Source: Pseudarthrobacter siccitolerans (GTDB lineage Bacteria > Actinomycetota > Actinomycetes > Actinomycetales > Micrococcaceae). Taken from it: DNA of 64,000 nt. Position 1 is the stretch's first letter, and each line of letters begins with the position of its first letter. Under the pieces are notes generated by a model. That model saw only the letters and a program-made list of their open reading frames with translations. It had not been told where the DNA came from and did no database searches. This document shows, one piece after another, positions 15,863-24,757 of the stretch. Both the position numbers and the translations under genes were made by a program. Where the stretch lies: positions 2,232,001 through 2,296,000 of the forward strand of contig NZ_JAUSXB010000001.1 in assembly GCF_030823375.1 (NCBI RefSeq), given 5' to 3'.

Positions 15863-16418
15863 GGTTTGCCTGGTTTCTTTTGAGCGTCTGTGCCTTGAGG
15901 TTGTGAAGGGCCCTGCGTTGAAGCTGTTTGATGGCTCCCTCGCTTTTGCCCATAATGCCGGCTACCTGTTCGATGGACAGGTCCGCCACCACGCGCAGGG
16001 CCAGCACTTCCTGGTGTTCGTCGCTGAGCCCCTCCAGCAGTGCTTCGGCCGCGCCGTTCAGCTCCACTGCGTGGTCTTCCGCCGAGGGCGTGCTGCGGCG
16101 GTCCTCCTGCGGGTCGTAGGGAGTCACCCAGGGCCTGCTTTCCAGCCGCCGGTAGTGGTCCACCATCCGGGCGTGGGCGATGGCGAAGAGCAGTGACTTT
16201 GCGCCCTGCAGCCCGCCGCTGAGGCCGCTGATCTTGGGGAAGAAGGCCAGGAACACGTCCTGGGTGACCGCTTCGGGATCGTCCACGCCGCGTGCCTTGA
16301 GGTAACCCAGCACCGGGCCGGCGAAGGTCCGGTAGGCCACGCCGAAGAGCGCTGCCGGGTCGGTTCCGGCGGCGTCGTCGAATATGTCGATCTGTTCTTG
16401 GGCCAAAGTGACTGGCAC
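15855..16418 (-). CDS. ECF-type RNA polymerase sigma factor
   Basis: A 187-residue sigma-70 factor with region 2 (LFGVAYRTFAGPVLGYLKAR, DPEAVTQDVFLAFFPKI, KSLLFAIAHARMVDHYRRLE) and region 4 (LSDEHQEVLALRVVADLSIEQVAGIMGKSEGAIKQLQ). An ATG at 16433 opens the frame, but the GTG at 16418 is better, with GGAGGAG 6 bases upstream that overlaps the codons after the ATG. The final helix KSEGAIKQLQRRAL is typical of factors whose partner is a one-span membrane protein, as seen here in the coupled downstream gene. The promoter and regulon are not evident. It is the second ECF pair within 3 kb. Confidence 0.88.
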   Translation of the reverse strand: MPVTLAQEQIDIFDDAAGTDPAALFGVAYRTFAGPVLGYLKARGVDDPEAVTQDVFLAFFPKISGLSGGLQGAKSLLFAIAHARMVDHYRRLESRPWVTPYDPQEDRRSTPSAEDHAVELNGAAEALLEGLSDEHQEVLALRVVADLSIEQVAGIMGKSEGAIKQLQRRALHNLKAQTLKRNQANHE

Positions 16419-16595
16419 CAGCGGCTCCTCCATCCCGGGACGGGCAAGGCCTGTCCCGGTTTACGCGGCGGTCTGCGGGTCCCTCCCGGACTGCCCGGCT
16501 GCCTTCAGGCGGGCGGGCCCGGACTGCATGTCCGGGTGCCGTTTCCGGGCGCCATTTCCGGGTGCGGGTGGTGATCTTGAAGATCGGGACTGCCT

Positions 16596-16633
16596 TACTG
16601 CGGGAAACGGAACTTGTCCCGTTTCCCGCAGTA
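16596..16633. terminator. 15-bp perfect hairpin
   Basis: TACTGCGGGAAACGG (16596-16610) pairs fully with 16619-16633 across an 8-base loop. It lies just past the stop of the minus-strand secreted protein gene and upstream of the ECF sigma gene, so it probably ends the former's transcript. T-runs are short. Confidence 0.75.
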
Positions 16634-16651
16634 CACACTAGCTAAGCCCGC

Positions 16652-17332
16652 CTAGCGGACCGAAACGGAGGGTGCGTCCACAACGTGGCCGGCTTGGCCG
16701 GGAACGGCGGGAACTGCAGGTACGGCAGGAACTGCAGGCTCGCCGTCGACACCCGGGACCGCGGGGACTGCCGGAACAGCAGGCAGCTCAGGACGCTCCG
16801 CGTCAACAGCGGCAGAACCGGTTGCTTCGGCACCGGCCTGTGCGGCGGCGTCAGCCTGGGCCGCGACGTCGGTGCAGAAGGATTTGATGTTTGCCTCACC
16901 CTGCGCTGCGATGGCCAGCGAGGAGAAGCCCTCGGAGGAAGCGTTCAGGCCCCCGCTGGTGAACGCCGTGCAGAGGCCGAGGGATGCGGCGCCGGCTGCA
17001 TCAACGGCGGTGCCGGCTGCAGCCGAGGCAGAGGCCTGGGCGGCGATGTTCTCGTCGGAAACGGTGGCGTCTCCGGCTGCTTCGGCGTCTGCATCAGCGG
17101 AGGCGTTGGCTGCAGTGTCCGCCGCGGCGTCCGCGGTGGCCTGGCCTTCGGTGGCTGCTTCTGCGGCGAGCTTCGGGGCCGGGGCGCCGAAGAGGTCGTG
17201 GGCGCTCTGCTGTGCTTCGGTGGGGAGAACACCGGAAACAGCAGCGGCTCCGGTTCCGCCGACGGCAAGGGTTCCGGCTGCGAGGACTCCGGCGGCGACT
17301 TTGCTGGTGGCGAGAACGGTGAACAACGACAT
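16652..17332 (-). CDS. secreted Ala-rich protein with PAV tandem repeats
   Basis: A 226-residue predicted exported protein. The N-terminus MSLFTVLATSKVAAGVLAAG is a signal or anchor segment, followed by a GVLPTEAQQSAHDLFGAPAP stretch that is also the hallmark of the outer domains of sigma-linked membrane proteins in these genomes. The middle is extremely Ala-rich with two Cys (about 120 and 152), and the C-terminal 45 residues repeat PAV/PAVPG units. The start at ATG 17332 follows GGAG; a TTG four codons earlier contains that site and is rejected. It lies upstream of the second ECF sigma gene on the same strand, separated by a terminator. Function unknown; probably surface-associated. Confidence 0.7.
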   Translation of the reverse strand: MSLFTVLATSKVAAGVLAAGTLAVGGTGAAAVSGVLPTEAQQSAHDLFGAPAPKLAAEAATEGQATADAAADTAANASADADAEAAGDATVSDENIAAQASASAAAGTAVDAAGAASLGLCTAFTSGGLNASSEGFSSLAIAAQGEANIKSFCTDVAAQADAAAQAGAEATGSAAVDAERPELPAVPAVPAVPGVDGEPAVPAVPAVPAVPGQAGHVVDAPSVSVR

Positions 17333-17535
17333 GAGAAACTCCAAGATCTAGACAACACTTTCGGTTCGGGCCCTGCGAGCGGACCCATCACCTCCTACAT
17401 CGCAGGGGCAGGCGGAAAGGTTACGGCTGTGCAGAATCTTTTTTCGTAGCCCTCTGCAGCAGGCGTTGCCCGCACCGGCCAGGAGGCGGGTGCCGCCAGC
17501 CAGGAGGCGGGTCCGGCCGGCGCTACGATCGAGGC

Positions 17536-18144
17536 ATGCCTACAACCCCCGAGCCGCAGAAAAAAGCCGGCACCTGGCAGCTGATGGTGGACAACAACAA
17601 GGCCCTCCTGGTCCGGAAGACCGGCCAGGACACCGCACATTGGGCCGGGAAGGCCCGCGCCGCCGGCATCCACAACGACGGTGAGCTCCGCCGCTGGATG
17701 CGCGACGAATTCGGTGTGATCGGCTACGCCCAATATGCAGTGTCCTGGGAAATGTTCGGCTACCCGGACTTTATGCTCCGCGACGCCGATGAACTGATCG
17801 ACGGCCAGTACGCCAACCACCCGCATCTGAGGCCCATCGCCGATGCGCTCCTGGCGTGGGCCTCTGCCACTGACGGGGTGGGGATTCAGATGCGGAAGGG
17901 CTACGTGTCACTCCACAGCCGGCGGCGGAAGTTCGCCCAGGTCACCAGGACCACCAACAACGCAGTGGACGTGACCCTCCGGCTCGGCGCCGCTGTGCTG
18001 GATCCCCGTATGGAGGGCAGGATCGACACAGTCAAGACCCGCGCCGATGACCCGTTCATCCGCCGGGTCCGGCTCACGTCAGAGGACCAGGTGGACCACG
18101 AACTGCTGGAGATCCTGGCAGCCGCCCTGGATCAGAACAGCTGA
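17536..18144 (+). CDS. DUF4287/DUF5655 domain protein
   Basis: A 202-residue soluble protein. The first 75 residues (TGQDTAHWAGKARAAGIHND through GVIGYAQYAVSWEMFG) match DUF4287, and the rest (LLAWASATDGVGIQMRKGYV, FAQVTRTTNNAVDVTLRLG, RRVRLTSEDQVDHELLEILA) matches DUF5655, a pair often found together. Neither domain has a known activity; DUF5655 resembles a small alpha/beta fold seen near restriction enzymes and in predicted transport-linked proteins. It is transcribed alone, divergent from the secreted Ala-rich protein and followed at once by a flavoprotein remnant. The ATG has only a weak GAGG site. Confidence 0.78.
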   Translation: MPTTPEPQKKAGTWQLMVDNNKALLVRKTGQDTAHWAGKARAAGIHNDGELRRWMRDEFGVIGYAQYAVSWEMFGYPDFMLRDADELIDGQYANHPHLRPIADALLAWASATDGVGIQMRKGYVSLHSRRRKFAQVTRTTNNAVDVTLRLGAAVLDPRMEGRIDTVKTRADDPFIRRVRLTSEDQVDHELLEILAAALDQNS

Positions 18145-18169
18145 CGGGGCGCCGCTGCAGAGTTCGCGG

Positions 18170-18475
18170 ATGATGATTTCGAAGTCGGGGGCGTTCTCCG
18201 CAGGCAACCCGGAGCTCAAGCCGGCTTCCTGGAAGATCGGCTACAAGCCCATTCCTGGCGACGGAGAGCCTGTCTTCGGTGAACTGGAGAAGGTGCCTGG
18301 ATGCTTTGTGGCGTTCACGCACTCGGGGGCCACGCTCGGACTGATCGCCGGCGAACTGCTGGCCGGCGAAATCCTCACCGGGTCCCGCCACCCGATGCTG
18401 GAGACCTTCCGGCCGGAGCGGTTCGTGCAGCCTGCCAACAACCAACCTGCCAACACCCGGTCGCCCAACCGCTAA
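18170..18475 (+). pseudogene. C-terminal remnant of a FAD-dependent oxidoreductase (DAO type)
   Basis: About 100 residues match only the end of a D-amino-acid-oxidase-like flavoprotein: KPASWKIGYKPIPGDGEPVF, then the FAD-contacting tail VAFTHSGATLGLIAGELLAG, and LETFRPERF. The FAD-binding N-terminus and the catalytic domain are missing, and no ribosome binding site precedes the first ATG (18170). It sits 26 bases behind the DUF5655 gene and is followed by a hairpin. This is a deletion remnant of a once longer gene (usual length about 370-400 residues). Confidence 0.65.
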
Positions 18476-18500
18476 TCCCCCCACGCGAAGTGCGCGGCCG

Positions 18501-18544
18501 CGGCCGTGGTGCGCTGTTGATTCCCGACGGCAGCACCACGGCCG
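18501..18544. terminator. hairpin after flavoprotein remnant
   Basis: CGGCCGTGGTGC (18501-18512) pairs with GCACCACGGCCG (18533-18544) over a 20-base loop that can fold further; TTCTGTTC follows. It is probably a terminator for the plus-strand genes before it. Confidence 0.7.
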
Positions 18545-18664
18545 TTCTGTTCAGGCCCTGTCTGTCCTGCCTTCCGCCCTCGGGGACCCGCGGCACGCCC
18601 TCCCCCGCAGGCGAACTAAGATGGATCAGATAACCAACCACCGGCCCCGCCCCGCCGCGGCCTG

Positions 18665-21600
18665 TTGAAAGTAGCGCGCACCATTCCATCCCAACCGGAC
18701 GAAAGTACGGCACTGGCAATACAGACCCCCGCCATCAACGACCGTTCCCTGGCGGCCGGACTGGCATATGCCATGGGCAGCCGCGTCTCCGGCATCTCGT
18801 TCGACGCCGCCACCGGGCTCATGCTGGGCAAGGTCCGCGGCGGTGCTGACATGCCCTATTCCACCACCGCCAAACTGGTCCGCAAGGCCGGCGGCTGGAG
18901 CTGCACGGTGGGGGTGTGCAGCTGCCCGGTCCGGAAGGACTGCAAGCACGTGGCGGCGCTGCTCTTCGCGGCAGAGGACAACCCTGCCACCCGCGTCCAG
19001 CTGCTGTCACCGGGCACCGCCACCCAGACTTCGCGTGAGCCGGCAGTGGCCGTCTCCGATTGGGAAAAAGCGCTCAGCCCCCTGATCTCCCAGCCCGGGG
19101 CTGCACCCTCCACCAACGGCGTGCCGCTGGCACTCCAGTTCGAGATCGAAGAGCCTGCCCCGCACTTCTCCTACACAGGGCGGCGCGATCCGCTCCGCAG
19201 CGTCCGCCAGCTTAAAGCGCGCCCCGTGATCATGGGCACCAAGGGCAAGTGGATCCGCGGCGACGTCTCCTGGAACACCCTGAACTACCTGAACTTCCGC
19301 CGCGAGTGCAATGAATCGCACGTGGAGTGGATGCAGGAGTTCCTGGCCGCCCACTCCGCCTCGGCCGGCCGGATGCAGAACTCCTCAGGCCTCTGGCTGG
19401 GTTTAAACACCTACTCCGGTAAAAACCTGTGGAGCCTGCTGGCGGAGGCCCGGAAGATCGGGCTGGCACTCGTTCACTCCAAGGGCAGCGACCAAGTGCG
19501 GCTCGCGGAGTCCCCCGCCGCCGTCGGCCTGAACCTGGGCCGTTACGGCACCCCTGTGAATGAAAGCCCGGTAACTGAACCCGCCCCGGGTCAAGGCACA
19601 CCAGCCAAGGAACAGGCCTCCGACGGCGGCCTGGAGCTGGCGCCCACCATCACCGTGGAGGGGGAAGAGGTTGATCCGGCCGCCGTGGGAACCATCGGCC
19701 GGCCCGCGCATGGCATCTTCTTCACGTCCGGGGAAGCCTCCTTACCGGGGGTCCCCGACCCTGACGGCGTCATCACGCTGGCACCGCTCGAGGGCGGCCT
19801 GAGCGAGGAACTGCTGGCGTTCGTCACCGCCGGGAGCACCCTGCACATCCCCGCCAAGGACGAGACGCGCTTCCTCACCGGCTTCTATCCCAAGCTCAAG
19901 CAGGCGGCCCGGGTCACGGCCCGCGACGAGTCTGTTGCCCTGCCTGCCCTGGCAGTCCCCACCCTCTCGCTGCTGGCCAACTACGCCGCCGACCACCGGG
20001 TCCGGCTGCACTGGGAGTGGCACTACAAGACAGGAAACCTCGTCACCGCCCAGCCGCTGTGGCGGCACCCCGGCGACCACGGCTACCGCGATGACACCGC
20101 CGAGGCCCGCATCCTCGAGGGCATCGGCCGGCCCTGGGAAGTGGTTCCGGCCCTGGGCGAATCCGCCACCGGGGGCTGGGGCACACCCCGGCTCGCCGCG
20201 TCCGTGGAGCTGAAGGGCCTGGACACACTGGCCTTCACCGAGGAGGTCCTCCCCCGCCTGCGCGAGGCCCCCGACGTGGACGTGGACACGGTGGGAGACA
20301 TCGCCGACTACCGCGAGGCCGAGGAAGCGCCGGTGGTTTCCATCTCCACCAAGGCCACCGAGCAGCGCGACTGGTTCGACCTTGGCATCCAGATTTCGCT
20401 GGAGGGCCAGCCGGTGTCCTTCGCCGCAGTATTCTCGGCGCTCGCAGCGGGCCAGACCAAGATGCTGCTGCCCAGCGGCGCCTACTTCTCCCTCGACCTG
20501 CCCGAGCTGCACCAGCTCCGGGCACTGATCGAGGAGGCCCGCTCACTGCAGGACAACAAGGATGCGCCGCTGCAGATCAGCCGCTTCCAGGCCGGCCTGT
20601 GGGATGAACTGGCGCAGCTGGGAATCGTGGACGAGCAGGCAGCAGCTTGGCGCTCGGCGGTGGGCGGCCTGCTGGAGGGCGGCGTTGACGGCCTGCCGCT
20701 GCCCGCCACCCTGAACGCGGACCTCCGTCCCTACCAGCTTGAAGGCTTCAACTGGCTCACCTTCCTGTACAAGCACAGCCTGGGCGGGATCCTCGCGGAC
20801 GATATGGGCCTTGGTAAGACTGTGCAGGCGCTCGCGCTGATGTGCGCCGCCAAAGATCTGGCCCTTTCGGCCGCTGCCGAGGGTTCCGGCACCAGCGCGG
20901 GTTCCGGCCCTTCAGGTTCCGGCGCACCAGGGCCTGGCGCTTCAGGGTCCGTGGCCGACGCCGGAGCTCCCTTTTTGGTGGTTGCCCCCACCAGCGTCGT
21001 GGGCAACTGGGCGTTGGAAGCCGCGCGCTTCGCGCCCGGCCTGAAGGTGCACGCGGTCAGCGAGACCTTCGCCAAAAGCAGCCAGCTCCCGGCCGAGGCA
21101 CTCGCCGGCGCGGACATCGTGATCACGTCGTACGCCCTGTTCCGGATCGATTATGACGCCTACGCGTCCCGTGACTGGGCGGGCCTGGTGCTGGACGAGG
21201 CGCAGTTCGTGAAGAACCACCAGTCCAAGGCGTACCAGTGCGCCCGGAAACTGCCCGCGGCCTTCAAGCTGGCCATCACGGGCACGCCGCTGGAGAACAA
21301 CCTCATGGAGTTCTGGGCGCTGACTTCCATCGTCGCGCCCGGCCTGTTTTCCAGTCCCAAGCGCTTCGCGGAGTACTACCAGAAGCCGGTGGAGAAAAAC
21401 GGCGACAAGGGGCAGCTGGACAAGCTCCGCCGTCGGGTCCGTCCACTGATGATGCGCCGCACCAAGGACCAGGTGATCAAGGACCTGCCGCCCAAGCAGG
21501 AGCAGATCCTGGAAGTGGTGCTGAACCCGCGCCACCAGAAGGTGTACCAGACGCATCTGCAGCGGGAACGGCAGAAGATCCTGGGCCTGATCGAGGACGT

Positions 21601-22204
21601 CAACAAGAACCGGTTCACCATCTTCCAGTCGCTGACCCTGCTACGGCAGCTCAGCCTGGACGCCTCACTGATTGATCCGGCGTTGTCGTCGGTCCGGTCG
21701 AGCAAGCTGGACGTGCTGTTCGAGCAGCTGGAGGACCTGGTGGCCGAGGGCCACCGCGCCCTGATCTTCAGCCAGTTCACCGGGTTCCTGGGCAAGGTCC
21801 GGGAGCGGCTGGACGAGGAGAAAATCGAGTACTGCTACCTCGACGGCGGCACCCGCAACCGTGCCGACGTGGTCAGTGAGTTCAAGAACGGCAGCGCGCC
21901 GGTGTTCCTGATTTCGCTGAAGGCCGGCGGTTTTGGCCTCAATCTCACCGAGGCCGACTATGTGTTCCTGCTGGATCCGTGGTGGAACCCGGCCTCGGAG
22001 GCGCAGGCGGTGGACCGGACGCACCGGATCGGGCAGGCGCGGAACGTTATGGTCTACCGGCTTGTGGCCAAGGACACGATCGAAGAAAAGGTCATGGCCT
22101 TGAAGGCCCGGAAGTCGCAGCTGTTCGCCGACGTGATGGAGGGCGATGCCCTGGCCGGCGGTGCCATCACGGCCGAAGACCTGGCAGGGCTGTTCCAGGA
22201 GTAG
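18665..22204 (+). CDS. SNF2-family DEAD/DEAH helicase with SWIM zinc finger
   Basis: A 1179-residue Swi2/Snf2-type ATPase that translocates on DNA and may remove or remodel bound proteins. An N-terminal SWIM zinc finger (C85-x-C87, C93-x-H95) is followed by a bacterial SNF2 accessory region. The ATPase core begins near residue 695 with LRPYQLEGFNWLTFLYKH, Walker A ADDMGLGKT near 711, the DEAQ box near 842 and ITGTPLENN; the helicase C domain ends with DPWWNPASEAQAVDRTHRIG. A Gly/Ser/Ala/Pro-rich insert at about residues 735-765, just after Walker A, is unusual. The start is a TTG without a clear ribosome binding site. It stands alone. Confidence 0.9.
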   Translation: MKVARTIPSQPDESTALAIQTPAINDRSLAAGLAYAMGSRVSGISFDAATGLMLGKVRGGADMPYSTTAKLVRKAGGWSCTVGVCSCPVRKDCKHVAALLFAAEDNPATRVQLLSPGTATQTSREPAVAVSDWEKALSPLISQPGAAPSTNGVPLALQFEIEEPAPHFSYTGRRDPLRSVRQLKARPVIMGTKGKWIRGDVSWNTLNYLNFRRECNESHVEWMQEFLAAHSASAGRMQNSSGLWLGLNTYSGKNLWSLLAEARKIGLALVHSKGSDQVRLAESPAAVGLNLGRYGTPVNESPVTEPAPGQGTPAKEQASDGGLELAPTITVEGEEVDPAAVGTIGRPAHGIFFTSGEASLPGVPDPDGVITLAPLEGGLSEELLAFVTAGSTLHIPAKDETRFLTGFYPKLKQAARVTARDESVALPALAVPTLSLLANYAADHRVRLHWEWHYKTGNLVTAQPLWRHPGDHGYRDDTAEARILEGIGRPWEVVPALGESATGGWGTPRLAASVELKGLDTLAFTEEVLPRLREAPDVDVDTVGDIADYREAEEAPVVSISTKATEQRDWFDLGIQISLEGQPVSFAAVFSALAAGQTKMLLPSGAYFSLDLPELHQLRALIEEARSLQDNKDAPLQISRFQAGLWDELAQLGIVDEQAAAWRSAVGGLLEGGVDGLPLPATLNADLRPYQLEGFNWLTFLYKHSLGGILADDMGLGKTVQALALMCAAKDLALSAAAEGSGTSAGSGPSGSGAPGPGASGSVADAGAPFLVVAPTSVVGNWALEAARFAPGLKVHAVSETFAKSSQLPAEALAGADIVITSYALFRIDYDAYASRDWAGLVLDEAQFVKNHQSKAYQCARKLPAAFKLAITGTPLENNLMEFWALTSIVAPGLFSSPKRFAEYYQKPVEKNGDKGQLDKLRRRVRPLMMRRTKDQVIKDLPPKQEQILEVVLNPRHQKVYQTHLQRERQKILGLIEDVNKNRFTIFQSLTLLRQLSLDASLIDPALSSVRSSKLDVLFEQLEDLVAEGHRALIFSQFTGFLGKVRERLDEEKIEYCYLDGGTRNRADVVSEFKNGSAPVFLISLKAGGFGLNLTEADYVFLLDPWWNPASEAQAVDRTHRIGQARNVMVYRLVAKDTIEEKVMALKARKSQLFADVMEGDALAGGAITAEDLAGLFQE

Positions 22205-22290
22205 CTCCGGAATCTGCGCAGCGCAGGTGCGTTTGCGCGTCCTCTATCCGCCTATGCTGGTATCCACAACAAAACTATAACGTTGGAGAA

Positions 22291-23337
22291 ATGGTGCCAA
22301 AGGACAGCGTGCAGCAGGACCTACCGGAAGCGGACCAGCTCGCCAATCAAGCCCGCGCTTCACCGGCCCTGCCTCCCCTGCGCGCGGACGCCTTTACCAC
22401 CCCCTACCGCGACCCCGTCTGGGACGGCCCCACCGACCCGGTCCTGGTCCCGGACCACCTCACTGGCGAATGGGTGCTGTTCTACACCCAGCGCCGCGCC
22501 TCCGCTCCTGGCCTGACCGGCGTCGAATGGGTGCACGGCACGGCGATCGGAACGGCAAGGTCCTCCGACGGCGGACTCAACTGGACCTACCAGGGCACCG
22601 TGGACGGACTCGTCCCGCCGGACACCGAACTCCCGGCAACCCTGTGGGCTCCCGACGTCGTACGGATCGGTGACCAGTGGATCATGTACCTGACCGTCCT
22701 CGGCGGGGCGCGAACGGACTGGACAGGGACTGCGTCCATCGTCCAGTTCGCCAGCCGGGACCTGGTCCAGTGGGAGTACCTGGGCACCGTTGACCTGGCC
22801 TCGCCCCGCGTCATCGACGCCGCCGTTGCCCGGTGCGGGGACGGCCGCTACCGGCTCTGGTACAAGGACGAAGCCCGCGGATCCAATACCTGCAGCGCGG
22901 TCAGCGATACCCCGGCGGATCCGTCGTCGTGGGTTCTTGAAGGGCTGGCCATCCCGGGCCGCCCGCATGAAGGGCCCAAGGTCTTCCGGCTCGGGGGAAC
23001 GTTCTGGATGATCGTGGACGAATGGCGTGGCCAGGGCATCTACCGCTCAGAAGACGCCGCAGGAGGCTGGATCCGGCAGGAACACCTGGGCGGACTCATC
23101 CTTACAGCGCCGGAATCCGTGGAAGGGCGTCCCGTCGTCGGACGCCATGCGGATGTGGTCCCCCTCCCCGGCAGGGAAGGTGGCAAGGAACGCGCCCTCC
23201 TGGTCTATTTCACCCACCCGCACTGGGGCGGCGAAGACATCGACACCATGGCGCCGGATCCCCGGACCCGCCTCAGCCACATCCTGGCGGCGGTGCTCGA
23301 GGTCAGCGATGGCAATCTGGTCTGCAGCGGGCCCTGA
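22291..23337 (+). CDS. GH43-like five-bladed beta-propeller glycosidase family protein
   Basis: A 348-residue protein without a signal peptide. The pattern RDPVWDGPTDPVLVPD with Asp after Tyr/Arg-rich strands, then TLWAPDVVRIGDQWIMYLTV, SPRVIDAAVARCGDGRYRLW and HEGPKVFRLGGTFWMIVDEW, gives the repeated WAPD/EGP motifs of five-bladed propeller glycosidases (GH43/GH32/GH68 clan); Asp near the start, a central Asp and the Glu of HEGPKV would be the catalytic set. The substrate is unknown; arabinose- or fructose-containing sugars are typical. The chosen ATG has GGAGAA upstream; the neighbouring GTG is equally possible. It is alone and followed by a terminator. Confidence 0.78.
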   Translation: MVPKDSVQQDLPEADQLANQARASPALPPLRADAFTTPYRDPVWDGPTDPVLVPDHLTGEWVLFYTQRRASAPGLTGVEWVHGTAIGTARSSDGGLNWTYQGTVDGLVPPDTELPATLWAPDVVRIGDQWIMYLTVLGGARTDWTGTASIVQFASRDLVQWEYLGTVDLASPRVIDAAVARCGDGRYRLWYKDEARGSNTCSAVSDTPADPSSWVLEGLAIPGRPHEGPKVFRLGGTFWMIVDEWRGQGIYRSEDAAGGWIRQEHLGGLILTAPESVEGRPVVGRHADVVPLPGREGGKERALLVYFTHPHWGGEDIDTMAPDPRTRLSHILAAVLEVSDGNLVCSGP

Positions 23338-23358
23338 ACCGCAAAAACAGCACAAGAC

Positions 23359-23422
23359 AAAGGGCCAAACCTTGGAACTATAAGCCAGCTGCTGCTGGCA
23401 CCGGTCCAAGGTTTAGCCCTTT
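23359..23422. terminator. bidirectional terminator hairpin
   Basis: AAAGGGC plus AAACCTTGG (23359-23375) pair with CCAAGGTTT plus GCCCTTT (23406-23422), with a single mismatch; the loop contains a second hairpin (GCCAG/CTGGC). It lies between the convergent propeller-protein and amt genes. Confidence 0.85.
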
Positions 23423-23467
23423 GCCTGACTCGTATCCCGGGCGCCCCCACCCGGAATTCTTTAGTGC

Positions 23468-24757
23468 CTAGACCCGCTGGGGCGAACCGAGCTCCACCGG
23501 ATCTTCGTCCGTGAGGTACGCCAGCTCGGAGTGCGCGGCGAGGTCGATGCCACGCAGCTCGTCCTCGGGCTTGATGCGCAGGCCAATGGTCTTGTCCAGG
23601 ATCTTCGCCAGGACCCAGGTGATGCCGAACGAGTAGGCCAGGACGGAGACTGTTGCCAGCGCTTGGACACCCAGCAGCTCCAATCCGCCGCCGTAGAACA
23701 GTCCGCTCACACCGTTAGGTGCAGCTTCCGTCGCAAACAGGCCGATCAGCAGGGTGCCGAGGATGCCACCCACCAGGTGGACACCAACGACGTCGAGCGA
23801 ATCGTCAAAGCCGAGGCGGAACTTCAGCTCAATGGCCAGGGAGCAGACGGCCCCGGCGATGGCGCCGATGGCCACCGCACCGAGCGGGCTGACAGCACCA
23901 CAGGCCGGCGTGATGGCAACCAGTGCAGAGATCAGGCCGGAGGCCGCCCCCATGCTGGTGGCGGCTCCATGGCGGACCCGCTCAACGAGCGCCCAGGCCA
24001 GGAGGCCGGCGGAAGCAGCAACAGCGGTGTTCAGGAAAACCACCGACGCTGACTGTCCGGCGGAGAGAGCGGAACCGGCGTTAAAGCCGAACCAGCCCAC
24101 CCACAGCAGGCCTGCGCCCACCAGCACCAGCGGGCGGCTGTGCGGCTTGGCGTGTTCCACCTTGGGCCAGCCGGAGCTCTTGCCGAGGACCAGGGCCAGG
24201 GCCAGGGCGGCGGCGCCGGCGTTCATGTGCACCGCGGTACCGCCGGCGAAGTCGATGGCCTTGATGCCGCTGGCGATCCACCCGCCAACGGTGCTGCCGT
24301 CGGCGGAGGAGAAGGCGAACACCCAGTGCGCGATGGGGAAGTAGACGATGGTGGCCCAGATGCCGGCGAACAGCATCCAGGCGCCGAATTTCATGCGGCC
24401 GGCTGCGGCTCCGGCAACCAGCGCCGTGGTGACGCAGGCGAAGAACAGCTGGAACGCTGCGAAGAGGATTACGGGGATAGAGGCGCTCTCATCAGCCGCA
24501 AGCAGCTGGCTCATACCGGGGAATTCCGTGACGTCCCCGATCAGCCCCACGCCGCCGACCGAGTTTCCGAAAGCCATCGAGTAGCCGAAGAGCGCCCAGA
24601 GGACGGCCACAAGGCTGGCGCCGCCGAAGCACATCATCATCATGTTGAGGATGCGGCGCGAGCCCACCATGCCCCCGTAAAACAGGGCCAGGGCGGGGAT
24701 CATCATACAGACCAGAGCGGAACTGGCCAGAATCCAAGCGACATTTCCCGAATCCAT
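23468..24757 (-). CDS. amt: ammonium transporter Amt
   Basis: A 429-residue membrane channel of the Amt/Mep/Rh family that takes up ammonium under nitrogen limitation. Eleven membrane segments can be traced. The conserved DFAGGTAVHMNAGAAALALA carries the Asp and the first pore His, and VVGVHLVGGILGTLLIGLF carries the second pore His. AAAGGGG stands before the ATG. No glnK/glnD gene follows. Three GAAAC boxes with 21-22-base spacing lie about 150-195 bases upstream and resemble a GlnR operator. The gene follows the Glx/solA/amidohydrolase operon on the same strand, separated by 307 bases, so it belongs to the same nitrogen-scavenging region. Confidence 0.95.
   Translation of the reverse strand: MDSGNVAWILASSALVCMMIPALALFYGGMVGSRRILNMMMMCFGGASLVAVLWALFGYSMAFGNSVGGVGLIGDVTEFPGMSQLLAADESASIPVILFAAFQLFFACVTTALVAGAAAGRMKFGAWMLFAGIWATIVYFPIAHWVFAFSSADGSTVGGWIASGIKAIDFAGGTAVHMNAGAAALALALVLGKSSGWPKVEHAKPHSRPLVLVGAGLLWVGWFGFNAGSALSAGQSASVVFLNTAVAASAGLLAWALVERVRHGAATSMGAASGLISALVAITPACGAVSPLGAVAIGAIAGAVCSLAIELKFRLGFDDSLDVVGVHLVGGILGTLLIGLFATEAAPNGVSGLFYGGGLELLGVQALATVSVLAYSFGITWVLAKILDKTIGLRIKPEDELRGIDLAAHSELAYLTDEDPVELGSPQRV

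Noticed and set aside
16680..16800. Repeats that might look like a CRISPR array
   Set aside because: They are in-frame PAV codon repeats of a secreted protein, without spacers of constant length.
18665..22204. SNF2 helicase as part of a phage-defence system such as DISARM
   Set aside because: No DUF1998, PLD or methyltransferase partner genes are adjacent; it stands alone with a SWIM domain, as in ordinary actinobacterial chromosomes.
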